Source of the DNA: Pelethousia sp034928145
GTDB lineage: Bacteria > Bacillota > Clostridia > Christensenellales > CAG-138
Assembly (NCBI GenBank): GCA_034928145.1
Contig: JAYFPE010000034.1
Coordinates: 17,953 to 81,952, forward strand
Direction: 5' to 3'
DNA: 64,000 nt
Shown: positions 8,052-17,061 of the stretch, in pieces
Position numbering within the stretch: position 1 is the first letter of the stretch
Layout of the letters: each line of letters starts with the position of its first letter
The notes under the pieces: model-generated
The model's input: only the letters and a program-made list of their open reading frames with translations
What the model was told of the DNA's origin: nothing
Database searches by the model: none
Made by a program: the position numbers and the translations under genes

Positions 8052-8624
8052 TCAGCACTCGGTCTTATGCGCCGCTACCTCGGGCTTTTTCACGCCCACA
8101 TAGGGCAGGTTGCGGTAATAGCCGTCGTAATCCAGGCCATAGCCCAGCACGAATTCATTGGGGATTACGAAGCCCACGTAGTCCGGGGCGATCTCGCACT
8201 CGCGGCGCTCGGGCTTATCCAACAGGCAGCAAATCTTGAGGGAAGCGGGTTCGCGCGCGTTCAAAAGGGTGGTGAGGTGGTTAAGCGTAAGGCCGCTATC
8301 CATAATATCCTCCACGATCAGGACGTGGCGGCCCGTGATGCTGGTATCCAGGTCTTTAGCGATGCGCACGATGCCACTGGTCTTGCGGGCATTGTTGCCA
8401 TAGCTGGAGATGGACATGAAGTCCATTTCCAAATGGCAGGTCATGCTGCGGCTCAGATCGGAAAAGAAATGCACCGCGCCCTTAAGGATGCAGACCAGGA
8501 TTACATCCTTGCCTTCATAATCTTCGGAAAGCCGGGCGCCCAGCTCCGCCACCCGCGCGGCGATCTGCTCCCGGCTTAGGAGCACGTGGTCGATGTCTTT
8601 GTTCATGTCCGTTTTGGCTGCCAT
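8052..8624 (-). CDS. hpt: Hypoxanthine (guanine) phosphoribosyltransferase
   Basis: This purine-salvage enzyme converts hypoxanthine or guanine plus PRPP to IMP or GMP. It has 190 residues. The PRPP-binding signature HVLIVEDIMDSGLTL lies at ~112-126, the mobile-loop SYGN at ~86-89, and the purine-binding FVIPNEFVLGYGLDY near residue 165. GGGAGGATATC precedes the ATG. It lies directly downstream of tilS (15 bp), the tilS-hpt pairing seen across Firmicutes, where ftsH often follows; here a terminator follows instead. Confidence 0.95.
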   Translation of the reverse strand: MAAKTDMNKDIDHVLLSREQIAARVAELGARLSEDYEGKDVILVCILKGAVHFFSDLSRSMTCHLEMDFMSISSYGNNARKTSGIVRIAKDLDTSITGRHVLIVEDIMDSGLTLNHLTTLLNAREPASLKICCLLDKPERRECEIAPDYVGFVIPNEFVLGYGLDYDGYYRNLPYVGVKKPEVAAHKTEC

Positions 8625-8639
8625 GATATCCTCCCTAAT

Positions 8640-9998
8640 CTATTGGTTTACTCGATATGTGACCCGCAGCATGCGCCGCGTGGCTGCATCTACCTTTACG
8701 CCCTCCGAGATACCAAAGCCCGGCACGAACAGGGCGTTTTCCCCGCAAAAAACGATGGGTATCTCCCGCTCGGCGCGGGGCACCTTGCGGTCGATAAAGA
8801 AAGCCTTAAGCTTCTTTTGCCCCGGCGCGCCCAACAGGAAGAAGCGATCCCCGGGCCGGCGTGGGCGCACCCACATATCCTCGGGCAGCTTGTCCGCATC
8901 CATGATGGCGATGGCGGGGTCCTTGATGAGCGGCCCCTCATACGCCTCGGCTGTAAAAACGCCCATGGGTGTTTCCGTTTCGCCTTCGAGGGCTAACGGC
9001 AGGCGGAAAAAGGGCTGCTCCCGCTCCGCGCGGGCAGGGGTGAGAATGAGGTTTTCGTAAACGATATCCGCAGCCGCGCCGGGCAGATCCAGATGCGCGC
9101 CCGTGCGGGCCTCCAGGAGCTTCGTCAGCAGGGCGATATGCCGCTTCTCCACATCCTTTTGCACGCCAGCCGCCTGGGCCAAGGCCAGCCGCAGGGCGCG
9201 GCCGCGCAGGGCGGGGGGCAGGGCATGGAGCAGCGCCCGGTCATAGCCCGGGCCTCTGCGGGCCGCGTCCAGCTCCTCCCGAGCGCGGGCGAAAAGATAA
9301 TCCTCATCCAGGGCCAGCAGCTCGGCGGAACCCGCCAAAGAGGAGACGATCTCCGGGTTTATATTTTTTTGAATATAGGGCAAAAGCTCGAGTCGGAGGC
9401 GGTTGCGGGTACCGTTTTCCACTAAGAGGTTGGTCTCATCCGCTCGCCAGGGCTGACCCTGATCAGCGAGATAGGCTTCTATATCTTCCCGCCGCGCAAA
9501 GAGCAGGGGCCGGATAATGTCGCAGCGCCGGGCGCGCATGCCGCAAAGCCCGGCCAAACCGCTGCCCCGAAAAAGGTGCAGCAGCACGCTCTCCGCCTGG
9601 TCGTCTAAATGATGGGCCAGGGCGATGCGCGATGCGCCAAAGTGCAGCCGCGCTTCCTCCAAAAAGGCATAGCGCGCCTCCCGGCCCGCTTCCTCCAAGC
9701 CCTGCCCAGCCGCCTCGGCCAGGGCGGGCACATCCCTCTTTTGGACGTATAGGGGGATGCTTAACCGCTCGCAAAGCGCTTCCACAAAGGCCATGTCTTC
9801 ATCCGCAGACGCGCCGCGTATACCGTGGTGCAGGTGCGCCGCATACAGCGAAAAGCCCAGCTCGGGGGCAAGGCTATGCAGGCAAAGCAGCAGCGCCACA
9901 GAATCCGCACCGCCGCTTACCGCCGCCACCACGCCCTGTCCGGATTCGATCAAGCGGTAAAGCCGGATGGCTTTCTCTGCCGTTTTGCGGATACCCAC
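8640..9998 (-). CDS. tilS: tRNA(Ile)-lysidine synthetase
   Basis: This enzyme attaches lysine to the wobble cytidine (C34) of tRNA-Ile(CAU), switching it from Met to Ile decoding; it is essential in bacteria. The PP-loop ATP pyrophosphatase motif SGGADS lies at ~residues 29-34, followed by HLHHGIRG and the LAHHLDDQAES segment. The C-terminal TilS domain includes RPRRPGDRF and LKAFFIDRKVPRAER. I set the start at GTG 9998: GGAGGA (10006-10011) is 7 nt upstream, whereas the TTG at 10013 lies before that site. It is co-transcribed with hpt and divergent from ychF. Confidence 0.93.
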   Translation of the reverse strand: MGIRKTAEKAIRLYRLIESGQGVVAAVSGGADSVALLLCLHSLAPELGFSLYAAHLHHGIRGASADEDMAFVEALCERLSIPLYVQKRDVPALAEAAGQGLEEAGREARYAFLEEARLHFGASRIALAHHLDDQAESVLLHLFRGSGLAGLCGMRARRCDIIRPLLFARREDIEAYLADQGQPWRADETNLLVENGTRNRLRLELLPYIQKNINPEIVSSLAGSAELLALDEDYLFARAREELDAARRGPGYDRALLHALPPALRGRALRLALAQAAGVQKDVEKRHIALLTKLLEARTGAHLDLPGAAADIVYENLILTPARAEREQPFFRLPLALEGETETPMGVFTAEAYEGPLIKDPAIAIMDADKLPEDMWVRPRRPGDRFFLLGAPGQKKLKAFFIDRKVPRAEREIPIVFCGENALFVPGFGISEGVKVDAATRRMLRVTYRVNQ

Positions 9999-10067
9999 GC
10001 GCACATCCTCCAAAAGCCTGCTGTTTATATAAAAGTGTACCCTTCAGTATACCCTTCTCCCATGCGT

Positions 10068-10096
10068 TTGACAAGGGCTTGTGGATGGGGTACACT
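10068..10096 (+). promoter_or_regulatory. Sigma-A promoter of ychF
   Basis: TTGACA (10068-10073), 17-bp spacer, TACACT (10091-10096), ~36 bp before the ychF start. Confidence 0.8.
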
Positions 10097-10132
10097 CGTT
10101 GTAGAAAAAAGCTGGAAGGAAGCATATCATAT

Positions 10133-11221
10133 ATGAAGCTTGGCGTAGTAGGCTTACCCAATGTGGGCAAAAGCACCCTGTTCAACGCCATCACCCAGGC
10201 CGGGGCGCAGGCCGCCAACTATCCCTTCTGCACCATCGAGCCCAATGTTGGCGTGGTGGCCGTGCCCGATGAGCGGCTTGACGTGCTGGCCAAAATGTAC
10301 GATCCGGAAAAGATCACGCCCACGGCCATCGAATTTGTGGATATCGCGGGCCTTGTGCGGGGCGCGAGCCGGGGCGAGGGCCTGGGCAACAAGTTCCTTT
10401 CCCATATCCGCGAGGTGGACGCCATCGTCCACGTGGTGCGTTGTTTTGAGGATGCGGATATCGTGCATGTGGATGGCTCCGTAAACCCCGCCCGCGACAT
10501 GGAGACCATCAATTTAGAGCTGATCTTCGCGGATCTTGAAACCATCGAGCGCCGCATTGACCGCGCTATAAAAAACAGCAAGAGCGGTGAAAAGAAGTTC
10601 TTCCGGGAGGCGGATTTTCTCAAATCCATCAAAACGCACCTGGAGGGCGGCAAACCCGTGCGCAGCATGGCCCTCTCCGAAGAGGAGCGCGCCGAGGCAA
10701 AGGAGCTGTTCCTGCTCACGGATAAGCCCGTGATCTACATAGCCAACATCGCGGAAGATGAGATTGGCCGGAACCTGCCCGCCGTAGAGCAACTTTATGC
10801 CGAAGCCGCGGCCGAAGGAGCGGAGGCCATCACCATTTGCGCCCGCACGGAGGAGGAGATCGCCCAGCTTCCACCCGGGGAAAAGGCCGAGTTTTTAGAA
10901 GCGCTGGGCATTGGGGAAAGCGGACTCGACCGCCTCGTCAAGGCCTGCTACAGCCTTTTGGGCCTGATCAGCTACCTCACCGCCGGCCCCAAAGAAGTCC
11001 GCGCCTGGACGATCGAAAAGGGCACGAAAGCCCCCCAGGCGGCGGGCAAAATCCACACAGATTTTGAAAAGGGCTTTATCCGGGCCGAGATCGTCCCCTA
11101 CGCCACGTTGGTGGAGTTAGGCTCCATGGCCGCCTGCAAGGAAAAGGGCCTCGTGCGCAGCGAGGGAAAAGAATACGTGATGCAGGATGGGGATGTGGTG
11201 TTGTTCCGGTTTAATGTATGA
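10133..11221 (+). CDS. ychF: Redox-regulated OBG-family ATPase YchF
   Basis: This 362-residue YchF/Ola1 P-loop NTPase binds ribosomes and hydrolyses ATP in preference to GTP; its cellular role is still debated (stress response, translation). The G1 loop GLPNVGKST is at 7-15, the G3 motif region reads FVDIAGLVRGAS, and the family-specific NIAEDE replaces a canonical NKxD. The C-terminal TGS domain contains RAWTIEKGTKAPQAAGKIH and GFIRAEIV. The length matches the family exactly when translation starts at ATG 10133, just after the promoter at 10068. The frame extends upstream, but that part antisense-overlaps tilS. Confidence 0.95.
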   Translation: MKLGVVGLPNVGKSTLFNAITQAGAQAANYPFCTIEPNVGVVAVPDERLDVLAKMYDPEKITPTAIEFVDIAGLVRGASRGEGLGNKFLSHIREVDAIVHVVRCFEDADIVHVDGSVNPARDMETINLELIFADLETIERRIDRAIKNSKSGEKKFFREADFLKSIKTHLEGGKPVRSMALSEEERAEAKELFLLTDKPVIYIANIAEDEIGRNLPAVEQLYAEAAAEGAEAITICARTEEEIAQLPPGEKAEFLEALGIGESGLDRLVKACYSLLGLISYLTAGPKEVRAWTIEKGTKAPQAAGKIHTDFEKGFIRAEIVPYATLVELGSMAACKEKGLVRSEGKEYVMQDGDVVLFRFNV

Positions 11222-11243
11222 ATACGCTTTGAAAAGCGCAAGC

Positions 11244-11280
11244 GGGGCTGCAGCCGGAATCTTCCGGAGCGGCCCTTTTT
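11244..11280 (+). terminator. Intrinsic terminator after ychF
   Basis: GGGGCTGC... pairs with GCGGCCC around an inner CCGGAATCTTCCGG stem and is followed by TTTTT. Confidence 0.65.
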
Positions 11281-11316
11281 GTTTATGCGCGCGCCGATGG
11301 CGCTCCACGCCGGTCC

Positions 11317-11345
11317 TTGACAAGGCGGGTTGACCGGCGTATCAT
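11317..11345 (+). promoter_or_regulatory. Sigma-A promoter of the abrB-CPBP operon
   Basis: TTGACA (11317-11322), 17 bp, TATCAT (11340-11345), followed by a ~45-nt leader with GGAGGTG before the ATG. Confidence 0.8.
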
Positions 11346-11391
11346 TAATATGAAAAGTATGAATTTCACATTTATGCGCGGAGGTGCAATC

Positions 11392-11637
11392 ATGAGTTTG
11401 CCACAGGGAAAACATATCTTCGGCACTGTAAAGGTGGGCGAACGGGGGCAGATCGTCATCCCCAAAGAGGCGAGGGAGCTCTTCAACATCCAGCCCGGCG
11501 ATACGCTGCTCGTATTGGGCGATGAAAAGCGTGGCCTGGCCATTAGCAAAGCCGATGTTATGAAGGAGATTGCCTTAAAAATACTCAGCGGGTTCGTAGA
11601 AACCGATATTGACGAAGCGGAGTGCCAAGATCAATGA
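11392..11637 (+). CDS. AbrB-family transition-state regulator
   Basis: This 81-residue protein has a SpoVT/AbrB swapped-hairpin DNA-binding domain (residues ~10-55: GTVKVGERGQIVIPKEARE, then LFNIQPGDTLLVLGDE) and a short helical C-terminal tail. Such proteins bind AT-rich promoters as dimers or tetramers. GGAGGTG lies 5 nt before ATG 11392, and the promoter at 11317 rules out the upstream in-frame start. The stop codon overlaps the start of the CPBP gene (ATGA), so the two are translationally coupled; the regulator may control that operon, which is inference. Confidence 0.9.
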   Translation: MSLPQGKHIFGTVKVGERGQIVIPKEARELFNIQPGDTLLVLGDEKRGLAISKADVMKEIALKILSGFVETDIDEAECQDQ

Positions 11638-12354
11638 AGCTATGCCGGTTTGCGCCCGAAAAAAGCACCCTGCCCGCATTTGCGGCAGGGATCGCGGCGG
11701 TATTGTTAAGCCTTGCGGTGGCGCTGTTTAACGGCGCGCCCGCCGAAACGGCCATGCATATATTCCTGCAAGATTTCCTGATGATCTATCTGCTGGGATT
11801 CTGCTTTCCGCTTGCGTATGTGCAAAGGCGGGGGCCGGGTCGATATGCGGCGCTGGGCATTACCAAACGCAAACCGGGCCTGAGCCGGGGAGTCGGTCCG
11901 CTTTCATTATAAATCCCTCTTTGCCATCAGCTATATTCTTGCCGCCGGTGTTTTTGAAATGGTGTTCTTCTATGGGTTTATGCGCCATTATTTTGATAAG
12001 GCCTTCGGAATTATTCCGGCCAACCTGCTAACAGCATTCTTTTACAGCCTTGGCCACGCCGGCTTTCAGCCCGGGTTTCTAAAGCTGCTCTTTGTCGGTA
12101 TTCTATATTGCTCGACGATTTACATAACGGGCAATATTTTCATTATCTTCCCCTTCTTCTGGGGCGTAGGCGCGATTTGGGATGTTCTGATCAACTCGAG
12201 CGCGGGGCGGTCTTTGCAAAACGGCTCTTCGTTCATCGTGGCCCTTTGCCTGCTGGCCGCCATGCTCCAATTTGTGCTCCTGCAAGGAAAGGGGCTAGGC
12301 CGCAGCGCGGGCCATGCGCAAGCCGTTCCGGCAGGACCGGCCGGGCAAAAGTGA
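11634..12354 (+). pseudogene. CPBP-family intramembrane metalloprotease, frameshifted
   Basis: Two consecutive reading frames together resemble one CPBP (CAAX-like) membrane protease. The first (11634-11912) encodes ~92 residues with two hydrophobic segments and ends in an LGITKRKPGLS stretch, as homologues do before the next helix. The continuation runs in the +1 frame from ~11884 (RFHYKSLFAISYILAAG) through FEMVFFYGFMRHYF, the position of the family's EExxxR motif, and SLGHAGF (catalytic His), to 12354. Only one of the usual two Glu is seen. The frame change lies near GGGG at 11887-11890, so a sequencing or assembly error is possible. Otherwise the gene is inactive. Confidence 0.7.
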
Positions 12355-12410
12355 ACCTTGGATGAGTTTTATGGACACAAAATGTTAACAAATGCTAGAT
12401 GCCCTTGTGT

Positions 12411-12439
12411 TTGACGGGATTTGCTGTATTATATACAAA
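12411..12439 (+). promoter_or_regulatory. Probable promoter of the MacAB-like operon
   Basis: TTGACG (12411-12416), 17 bp, TACAAA (12434-12439). The -10 is weaker than others here, but the region TGTATTATATACAAAG is clearly AT-rich against its surroundings. Confidence 0.5.
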
Positions 12440-12495
12440 GTGAAAAGATCCGCTCTTGCGGTTTATGAATTAAAGAATGACAGGAAAGGGAGAAC

Positions 12496-14256
12496 ATGAG
12501 CAACAACCACAACGACGAGCGCATACCCGTCCCCGGTGAAACTATAGCGGACGAGGTGCTGGATACAACCGTAGGCGCCGAGGCCGGGGCAGCTGCCATC
12601 GCGCCCGCCGCGGATGCGTCCGCAGAGCCCGAAGCGCCGAAAAAGGCGCGCAAGGCCGCCAAGGAAAAGAAACCGAAAAAGCCGAAGAAGCCCTGGACAA
12701 AGAAGCGAATCATCATCCTGGCGGTGATCGTCGTGCTGGCGTTGCTGCTGGCTTATTCCTGCGTAGCCGCGCCCATCATCGCGGCCAGCGCCGCCCGCTC
12801 ACAGGTATCGACGGCCCTAGGCGTTACTACCCTCAGCGCCCGGGAGATCATCACCTCCATCAGCGCCACCGGCATCGTGGAGAGCGCGGATAAGCACTAT
12901 GTTTATCCCACCACGGCAGCCTACTCCGTCATGGAGGTGCCCGTGGAGGTAGGCGACGCGGTGCAGGAGGGGGATATCCTTTGCCTGCTGGACGACAGCT
13001 CCATTCAGGATCAGATCGACAGCAGCGAACTCTCCCTCACCCAAAGTGAAAAATCCGCCAACCAGCAGGTGAAGACCGCGCGCGATAGCTACAACGCCCT
13101 GCAAAATACCGTTCAGGATGGCACCAATAGCACCCTCATCAGCGCCCAGGCGCAGGTGACCAGCGCCTATAACGCGTATCTTTCCGCCGTGGACAGCTAC
13201 AACCAGTACCGGAGCGTAGAAGATCGGTATTACAGCGCGGAGAGAGCGTTGAGCAATGCGAACAACGCAAAGGCAACGGCAGATGCGGCCTTAACGGCAG
13301 CGCAGGACGCCGTTACGGCAAGCCCAACCGATCAGATTGCATTGGATGCTCTCACGGCGGCGCAAACCGCTGCTGACAATGCCTTGGCCGCTTATACTGC
13401 CGCCGAGGCGGACTATAAGAGCGCCTCTACGGCCTATTCGGCTGTTTCCGGCAAGGGGACATCCCTTTCCTTGGCGATCGACTCGGCCTACAACTCGTAT
13501 CTCTTTGCCCTGCAAAGCATGGACGCAGCCGTAGCCTCTGTGGAAACGCAGATCGAGAGCAGCAAAAACCAGCTAAGCAGCACCAAGATCAGCGCGGAAA
13601 CAGCGAGTAAGACCAAGGATCTGACCTTGGAGCAGCTCGAGGGCTCCCTTTCGGATACCATCGTGCGCGCGCCCGCCTCGGGCACCATCACGGCTGTATA
13701 CGCCACAGTGGGCGGCCCCGGTTCCGGATTGATGTTCGTGATCGAGGATGTGGATGACCTGATCGTGAAAACCACGGTGAAGGCATTCGACGTGGGCACC
13801 GTAAAGCCCGGCCTGCCCGTAACCATCAAAAGCGACGCCACAGGCGAGGACGTATACGACGGCGCGCTCACCTTCATCGCCCCGGCCACGCAGAAAACCG
13901 CCACGGGTGATACCAACGCCGCCAGCGAGGTGTTTGACGCGGAGGTGGCCGTATCCAGCAAGAATACGGGCCTGCGCATCGGCATGAGCGTACGCCTCAA
14001 TTATATCGTAGATAAGCAGGAAAGCGTGTTGGCCGTGCCATATGACGCGGTGTATACCAACGCCTCCGGCCAGGATTGCGTGCTGGCCGCCCTCGATAAC
14101 GGCAAGGGAAAGTATGTGCTTACGGAAATGCCGGTCACCCTAGGCATCGAGAGCGACCTCGATGTAGCCATCTCCGGCGAGGGCATCGTGGAAGGCCTGC
14201 GCATTCTCAACGAGCCGGAGGGCCGTTTCCCTGGCGAAGTGATCACCCTGATATAA
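12496..14256 (+). CDS. MacA-like efflux adaptor (HlyD/RND-type membrane fusion protein)
   Basis: This 586-residue protein probably links an ABC exporter to the cell exterior. A long cytoplasmic N-terminus rich in Ala, Glu and then Lys (KKPKKPKKPWTKK) leads into one membrane segment (~71-89). The extracellular part has a split lipoyl-like domain (VEVGDAVQEGDILCLLD and later DTIVRAPASGTITAVYA), between which lies a ~200-residue predicted coiled-coil hairpin rich in Ala, Ser and Gln. A beta-barrel and membrane-proximal region ends the protein. AGGAAAGGGAG precedes the ATG. It is the first of three genes with 9-bp and 2-bp gaps, forming a MacA-MacB type set. The substrate (peptide, lipid or antibiotic) cannot be told. 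Confidence 0.85.
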   Translation: MSNNHNDERIPVPGETIADEVLDTTVGAEAGAAAIAPAADASAEPEAPKKARKAAKEKKPKKPKKPWTKKRIIILAVIVVLALLLAYSCVAAPIIAASAARSQVSTALGVTTLSAREIITSISATGIVESADKHYVYPTTAAYSVMEVPVEVGDAVQEGDILCLLDDSSIQDQIDSSELSLTQSEKSANQQVKTARDSYNALQNTVQDGTNSTLISAQAQVTSAYNAYLSAVDSYNQYRSVEDRYYSAERALSNANNAKATADAALTAAQDAVTASPTDQIALDALTAAQTAADNALAAYTAAEADYKSASTAYSAVSGKGTSLSLAIDSAYNSYLFALQSMDAAVASVETQIESSKNQLSSTKISAETASKTKDLTLEQLEGSLSDTIVRAPASGTITAVYATVGGPGSGLMFVIEDVDDLIVKTTVKAFDVGTVKPGLPVTIKSDATGEDVYDGALTFIAPATQKTATGDTNAASEVFDAEVAVSSKNTGLRIGMSVRLNYIVDKQESVLAVPYDAVYTNASGQDCVLAALDNGKGKYVLTEMPVTLGIESDLDVAISGEGIVEGLRILNEPEGRFPGEVITLI

Positions 14257-14265
14257 GGGGGAGCC

Positions 14266-14949
14266 ATGGCAAATATCATCAATATGCGCGGCATCATCAA
14301 GCGCTTTTATATCGGCCAGCCCAATGAACTGGAGATTCTCCATGGCATCGACCTGGATGTTGCCAAGGGGGAGTTCATCTCCATCGTGGGCGCATCCGGC
14401 AGCGGAAAGAGCACCCTGATGAATATCATCGGCGCGCTGGACCGGGCCACCAGCGGCGACTACCTGCTGGATGGTACGGACGTGGCGGCCGCACAGGATA
14501 GCGAGCTTTCCGCTATCCGCTGCAGCAAGGTGGGCTTCGTGTTTCAAAATTTCAACCTCATCCCCCGCACGAACGCGCTCAAGAATGTAGAGCTGCCCAT
14601 GATGTACGCGGGCCTCTCCCAGCGCATGCGCACGGCGCGGGCGCAGGAATTGATGGCTCTTGTGGAGATGGACGACCGTATGTTCCACCAGCCCAACGAG
14701 CTTAGCGGCGGCCAGAAGCAGCGCGTAGCCATTGCCCGGGCCATGGCCAATGACCCGGCCATCATCCTCGCGGATGAGCCGACCGGTGCGCTGGATTCCA
14801 AAACGGGCCGTTTGGTGATGGATATCTTCCACCAGCTCAACCGCAGGCAGGGCAAAACCGTGGTACTTATCACCCACAACCGCGAGCTGGCCAAAGAAAC
14901 GGGGCGCATCGTCACCATGCGGGACGGTATGCTCTACGGGGAGGCGTAG
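14266..14949 (+). CDS. MacB/LolD-type ABC transporter ATP-binding protein
   Basis: This 227-residue stand-alone nucleotide-binding subunit has Walker A GASGSGKST (~43-51), the Q-loop region FVFQNFNLIPRTNALKNVELP, signature LSGGQKQRVAIARA (~145), Walker B IILADEPTGALDS and switch His in VVLITHNRE. The NLIPRTNALKNVELPM pattern is characteristic of the MacB/LolD/FtsE group, which drives mechanotransmission rather than transport through a pore. It belongs to the adaptor-ATPase-permease operon; energy from ATP would power extrusion through the downstream permease and upstream adaptor. Confidence 0.92.
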   Translation: MANIINMRGIIKRFYIGQPNELEILHGIDLDVAKGEFISIVGASGSGKSTLMNIIGALDRATSGDYLLDGTDVAAAQDSELSAIRCSKVGFVFQNFNLIPRTNALKNVELPMMYAGLSQRMRTARAQELMALVEMDDRMFHQPNELSGGQKQRVAIARAMANDPAIILADEPTGALDSKTGRLVMDIFHQLNRRQGKTVVLITHNRELAKETGRIVTMRDGMLYGEA

Positions 14950-14951
14950 CC

Positions 14952-16235
14952 ATGGGCTTGGATATAGGAGAAAACATACGCCTGGCCTGGGAAGGCCTCA
15001 GGGCGAACAAGAGGCGGGCGCTTTTGACCCTGCTGGGCATCATTATCGGCATCGGCTCGGTAATCGGCATCCTCACGGTGGGCGAGGGCCTTTCGGCCAA
15101 TATCACCGGCGAGATGGCCGCCATGGGCGCTGGCAACGTAACCATCTATTTTAAGGAGCGGGATAACGAGTTTAACGACAACTCGCCCATTGCGCAGCAG
15201 GCCTTTGGCATGTCCGAGGATGATTATTTCACGGACGAAATGTTTACAGCCCTGATGACGCGCTATCCCAATACCGTAACCAAGATGGCCCTGCTGGAGA
15301 TGATGCCGGGCGGCCAGGTGAAAAAGGGCCGGGATTACGCCAACGTCAGCGTATACGGCGTAAACGAGAACTACCTGCCCATGAATGACATTGAGCTTCT
15401 CACAGGCCGCAACATCCGCGCCAAGGATAACGAGGGCACCCGAAACGTGGCCATGGTATCCGATAAGCTGGTGAACAATATGTTCGGCGGCAACCCGGAG
15501 GCGGCCCTCGGGCAGGAGGTACAGGCCACGCTGGGCGGCGATATCTATACCTTCTCGGTCGTTGGCGTTTATAAATACAAGCAGAGCGCCATGATGGGTA
15601 TGATGTCCTCCTCCTCGGAAAAGGATATCACCACCGAGCTATACATCCCCATCAACACAGCCAAGCGCTACAACGGCACCCGCATGGGCTATTATGAATA
15701 CGCTATCGCGGGCGTTACGGGGGATAGCCGCGTTGCCGCCACGCAAATCGAGGATTTCCTCAGCCGTTATTATGTAGATAACGAGGATTATAGCGCGGCG
15801 GCCATGTCTATGGAATCCGTCACCGATATGGTCTCCTCCATGATGGATACCCTGAGCATCGCCATCTCCGTAATCGCAGGCATATCCCTCTTAGTAGGCG
15901 GCATCGGCGTGATGAACATCATGCTGGTCTCCGTAACGGAGCGTACCCGCGAGATCGGCACCCGCAAGGCCCTTGGCGCTACCAATACCAACATCCGCCT
16001 GCAATTCGTGGTGGAGAGCGTGATCATTTGCCTGGTGGGCGGCATTATCGGCATCCTCTTCGGCGCGCTATTGGGCTACGCGGGCAGCTCCCTGCTCAAC
16101 GCGCCCAGCGGCCCTACGCCCGCCTCCATCATTATCGCCTTCGGTTTCTCCATGGCCATCGGCGTCTTTTTCGGCTACTACCCTGCCAACAAGGCCGCCA
16201 CGCTCGACCCGATCGAGGCCCTGCGGTATGAGTAA
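14952..16235 (+). CDS. MacB-like ABC transporter permease
   Basis: This 427-residue permease has the MacB/FtsX topology. One N-terminal membrane helix (~20-45, RALLTLLGIIIGIGSVIGIL) is followed by a ~230-residue extracellular MacB-PCD domain and three C-terminal helices. The loop SVTERTREIGTRKALGAT, the FtsX-family coupling segment, lies between the second and third helices. It overlaps no neighbour and starts 2 bp after the ATPase gene. The operon ends at the terminator at 16285. Because the organism is monodermal, no TolC-like partner is expected and none is present. Confidence 0.9.
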   Translation: MGLDIGENIRLAWEGLRANKRRALLTLLGIIIGIGSVIGILTVGEGLSANITGEMAAMGAGNVTIYFKERDNEFNDNSPIAQQAFGMSEDDYFTDEMFTALMTRYPNTVTKMALLEMMPGGQVKKGRDYANVSVYGVNENYLPMNDIELLTGRNIRAKDNEGTRNVAMVSDKLVNNMFGGNPEAALGQEVQATLGGDIYTFSVVGVYKYKQSAMMGMMSSSSEKDITTELYIPINTAKRYNGTRMGYYEYAIAGVTGDSRVAATQIEDFLSRYYVDNEDYSAAAMSMESVTDMVSSMMDTLSIAISVIAGISLLVGGIGVMNIMLVSVTERTREIGTRKALGATNTNIRLQFVVESVIICLVGGIIGILFGALLGYAGSSLLNAPSGPTPASIIIAFGFSMAIGVFFGYYPANKAATLDPIEALRYE

Positions 16236-16284
16236 GGGTTTCCCCTAGGGGCTATCGGTCGCCAAACCTATAGGTATAAGCAAA

Positions 16285-16308
16285 AAGGCATCCCGGCGGG
16301 ATGCCTTA
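16285..16308 (+). terminator. Intrinsic terminator after MacAB-like operon
   Basis: The 11-bp stem AAGGCATCCCG / CGGGATGCCTT lies 50 bp after the permease stop. The remaining ~200 bp before the small minus-strand gene show no gene. Confidence 0.7.
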
Positions 16309-16524
16309 GTCTATCAAGGAGCAAAAGGGTCTTCCCATGGAAAAGCACATGCACGCGTTGCGATAGCGGTAGTATAAAACTTCATAGGGATAAAAACAAT
16401 GCCACCTGCAATCCACGAAGCCCCGGGGAGCTGAATGGCGTAAGTGACACCGAAGTTAAATATATCATACATGCTAGGAAAAGTCAACTTTTGGGAATAT
16501 CGTCCCCATGTGATATGCGCTCCC

Positions 16525-16686
16525 TTATCGCGAATTCTTGCTGGGCGGAAAGTATTGAGCGGCAAAACGGCGCAATTCATCTTCGTTTTCAAAACCGGTG
16601 CCGCTTTGCATTTTGCTTTCCATGATGCTCTGCTGAACGGGCTTAGGGAGAGAATTGAAATATGCCGATTTCTTCAAGTCAAACAC
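16525..16686 (-). CDS. Small hypothetical protein (53 residues)
   Basis: I do not recognise it by name, but it looks real. A perfect AGGAGGTG sits 4 nt before a GTG start at 16686, giving 53 residues beginning FDLKKSAYFNSLPKPVQQS and ending with a basic tail. The central part (IMESKMQSGTGFENEDELR) looks like a short helical protein with an acidic patch. Such small helical proteins, with an FNSLPxxVQxxI-like core, are common as uncharacterised short proteins in spore-forming Clostridia. It has no signal peptide. It is monocistronic and convergent with the efflux operon. The role is unknown. Confidence 0.6.
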   Translation of the reverse strand: MFDLKKSAYFNSLPKPVQQSIMESKMQSGTGFENEDELRRFAAQYFPPSKNSR

Positions 16687-16842
16687 GGCGCACCTCCTAA
16701 ATCTGTAGTATGCGCATAGTTTTCGCAGGCGGAATTTAATTATCCATCCAAATGCCTGCATAGCTGTGAACGAGCATGTGCCTGCTGACCGGCATCTATT
16801 CCGCCGCCTTCCCACGCGGTGGTATCCGTCTTAAGCCCAGCA

Positions 16843-16871
16843 TTGACACAGTATGGGCGGTATGATAAAAT
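16843..16871 (+). promoter_or_regulatory. Sigma-A promoter of the erm unit
   Basis: TTGACA (16843-16848), 17 bp, TAAAAT (16866-16871). Transcription would begin near 16878, just ahead of the leader-peptide ribosome-binding site, giving a ~270-nt leader before erm. Confidence 0.85.
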
Positions 16872-16896
16872 CAGCCCAGTCCTAGGAGGGTATGTT

Positions 16897-16926
16897 GTGG
16901 CGTATTATATTCGCATTAGAAAATAA
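16897..16926 (+). CDS. erm leader peptide (9 codons, RIR stalling motif)
   Basis: GTG 16897 opens a nine-codon frame reading (M)AYYIRIRK, stop at 16924-16926. AGGAGG (16884-16889) is 7 nt upstream, the optimum. Arg-Ile-Arg matches the Arg-x-Arg class of motifs at which macrolide-bound ribosomes are known to stall in erm leaders. Stalling here is expected to alter folding of the following RNA and allow erm expression. The overlapping ATG at 16892 is only 2 nt from the ribosome-binding site and is less likely. Confidence 0.65.
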   Translation: MAYYIRIRK

Positions 16927-17061
16927 CAGGCAATAAAAAGCGGATTCCATTCTTTTGAGTGGGCTTTTTGTCATACCTGTTTTGCGAATATTACACACAT
17001 TCTGAACCCCCAATTGGCCTTTATCACAAAAGGCTATGCTTCGTGTATATTTCGTATAATG

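Noticed and set aside
16892..16936. Alternative erm leader peptide from ATG 16892 (14 codons)
   Set aside because: The start lies only 2 nt from AGGAGG; the GTG at 16897 has ideal spacing and yields the RIR motif.
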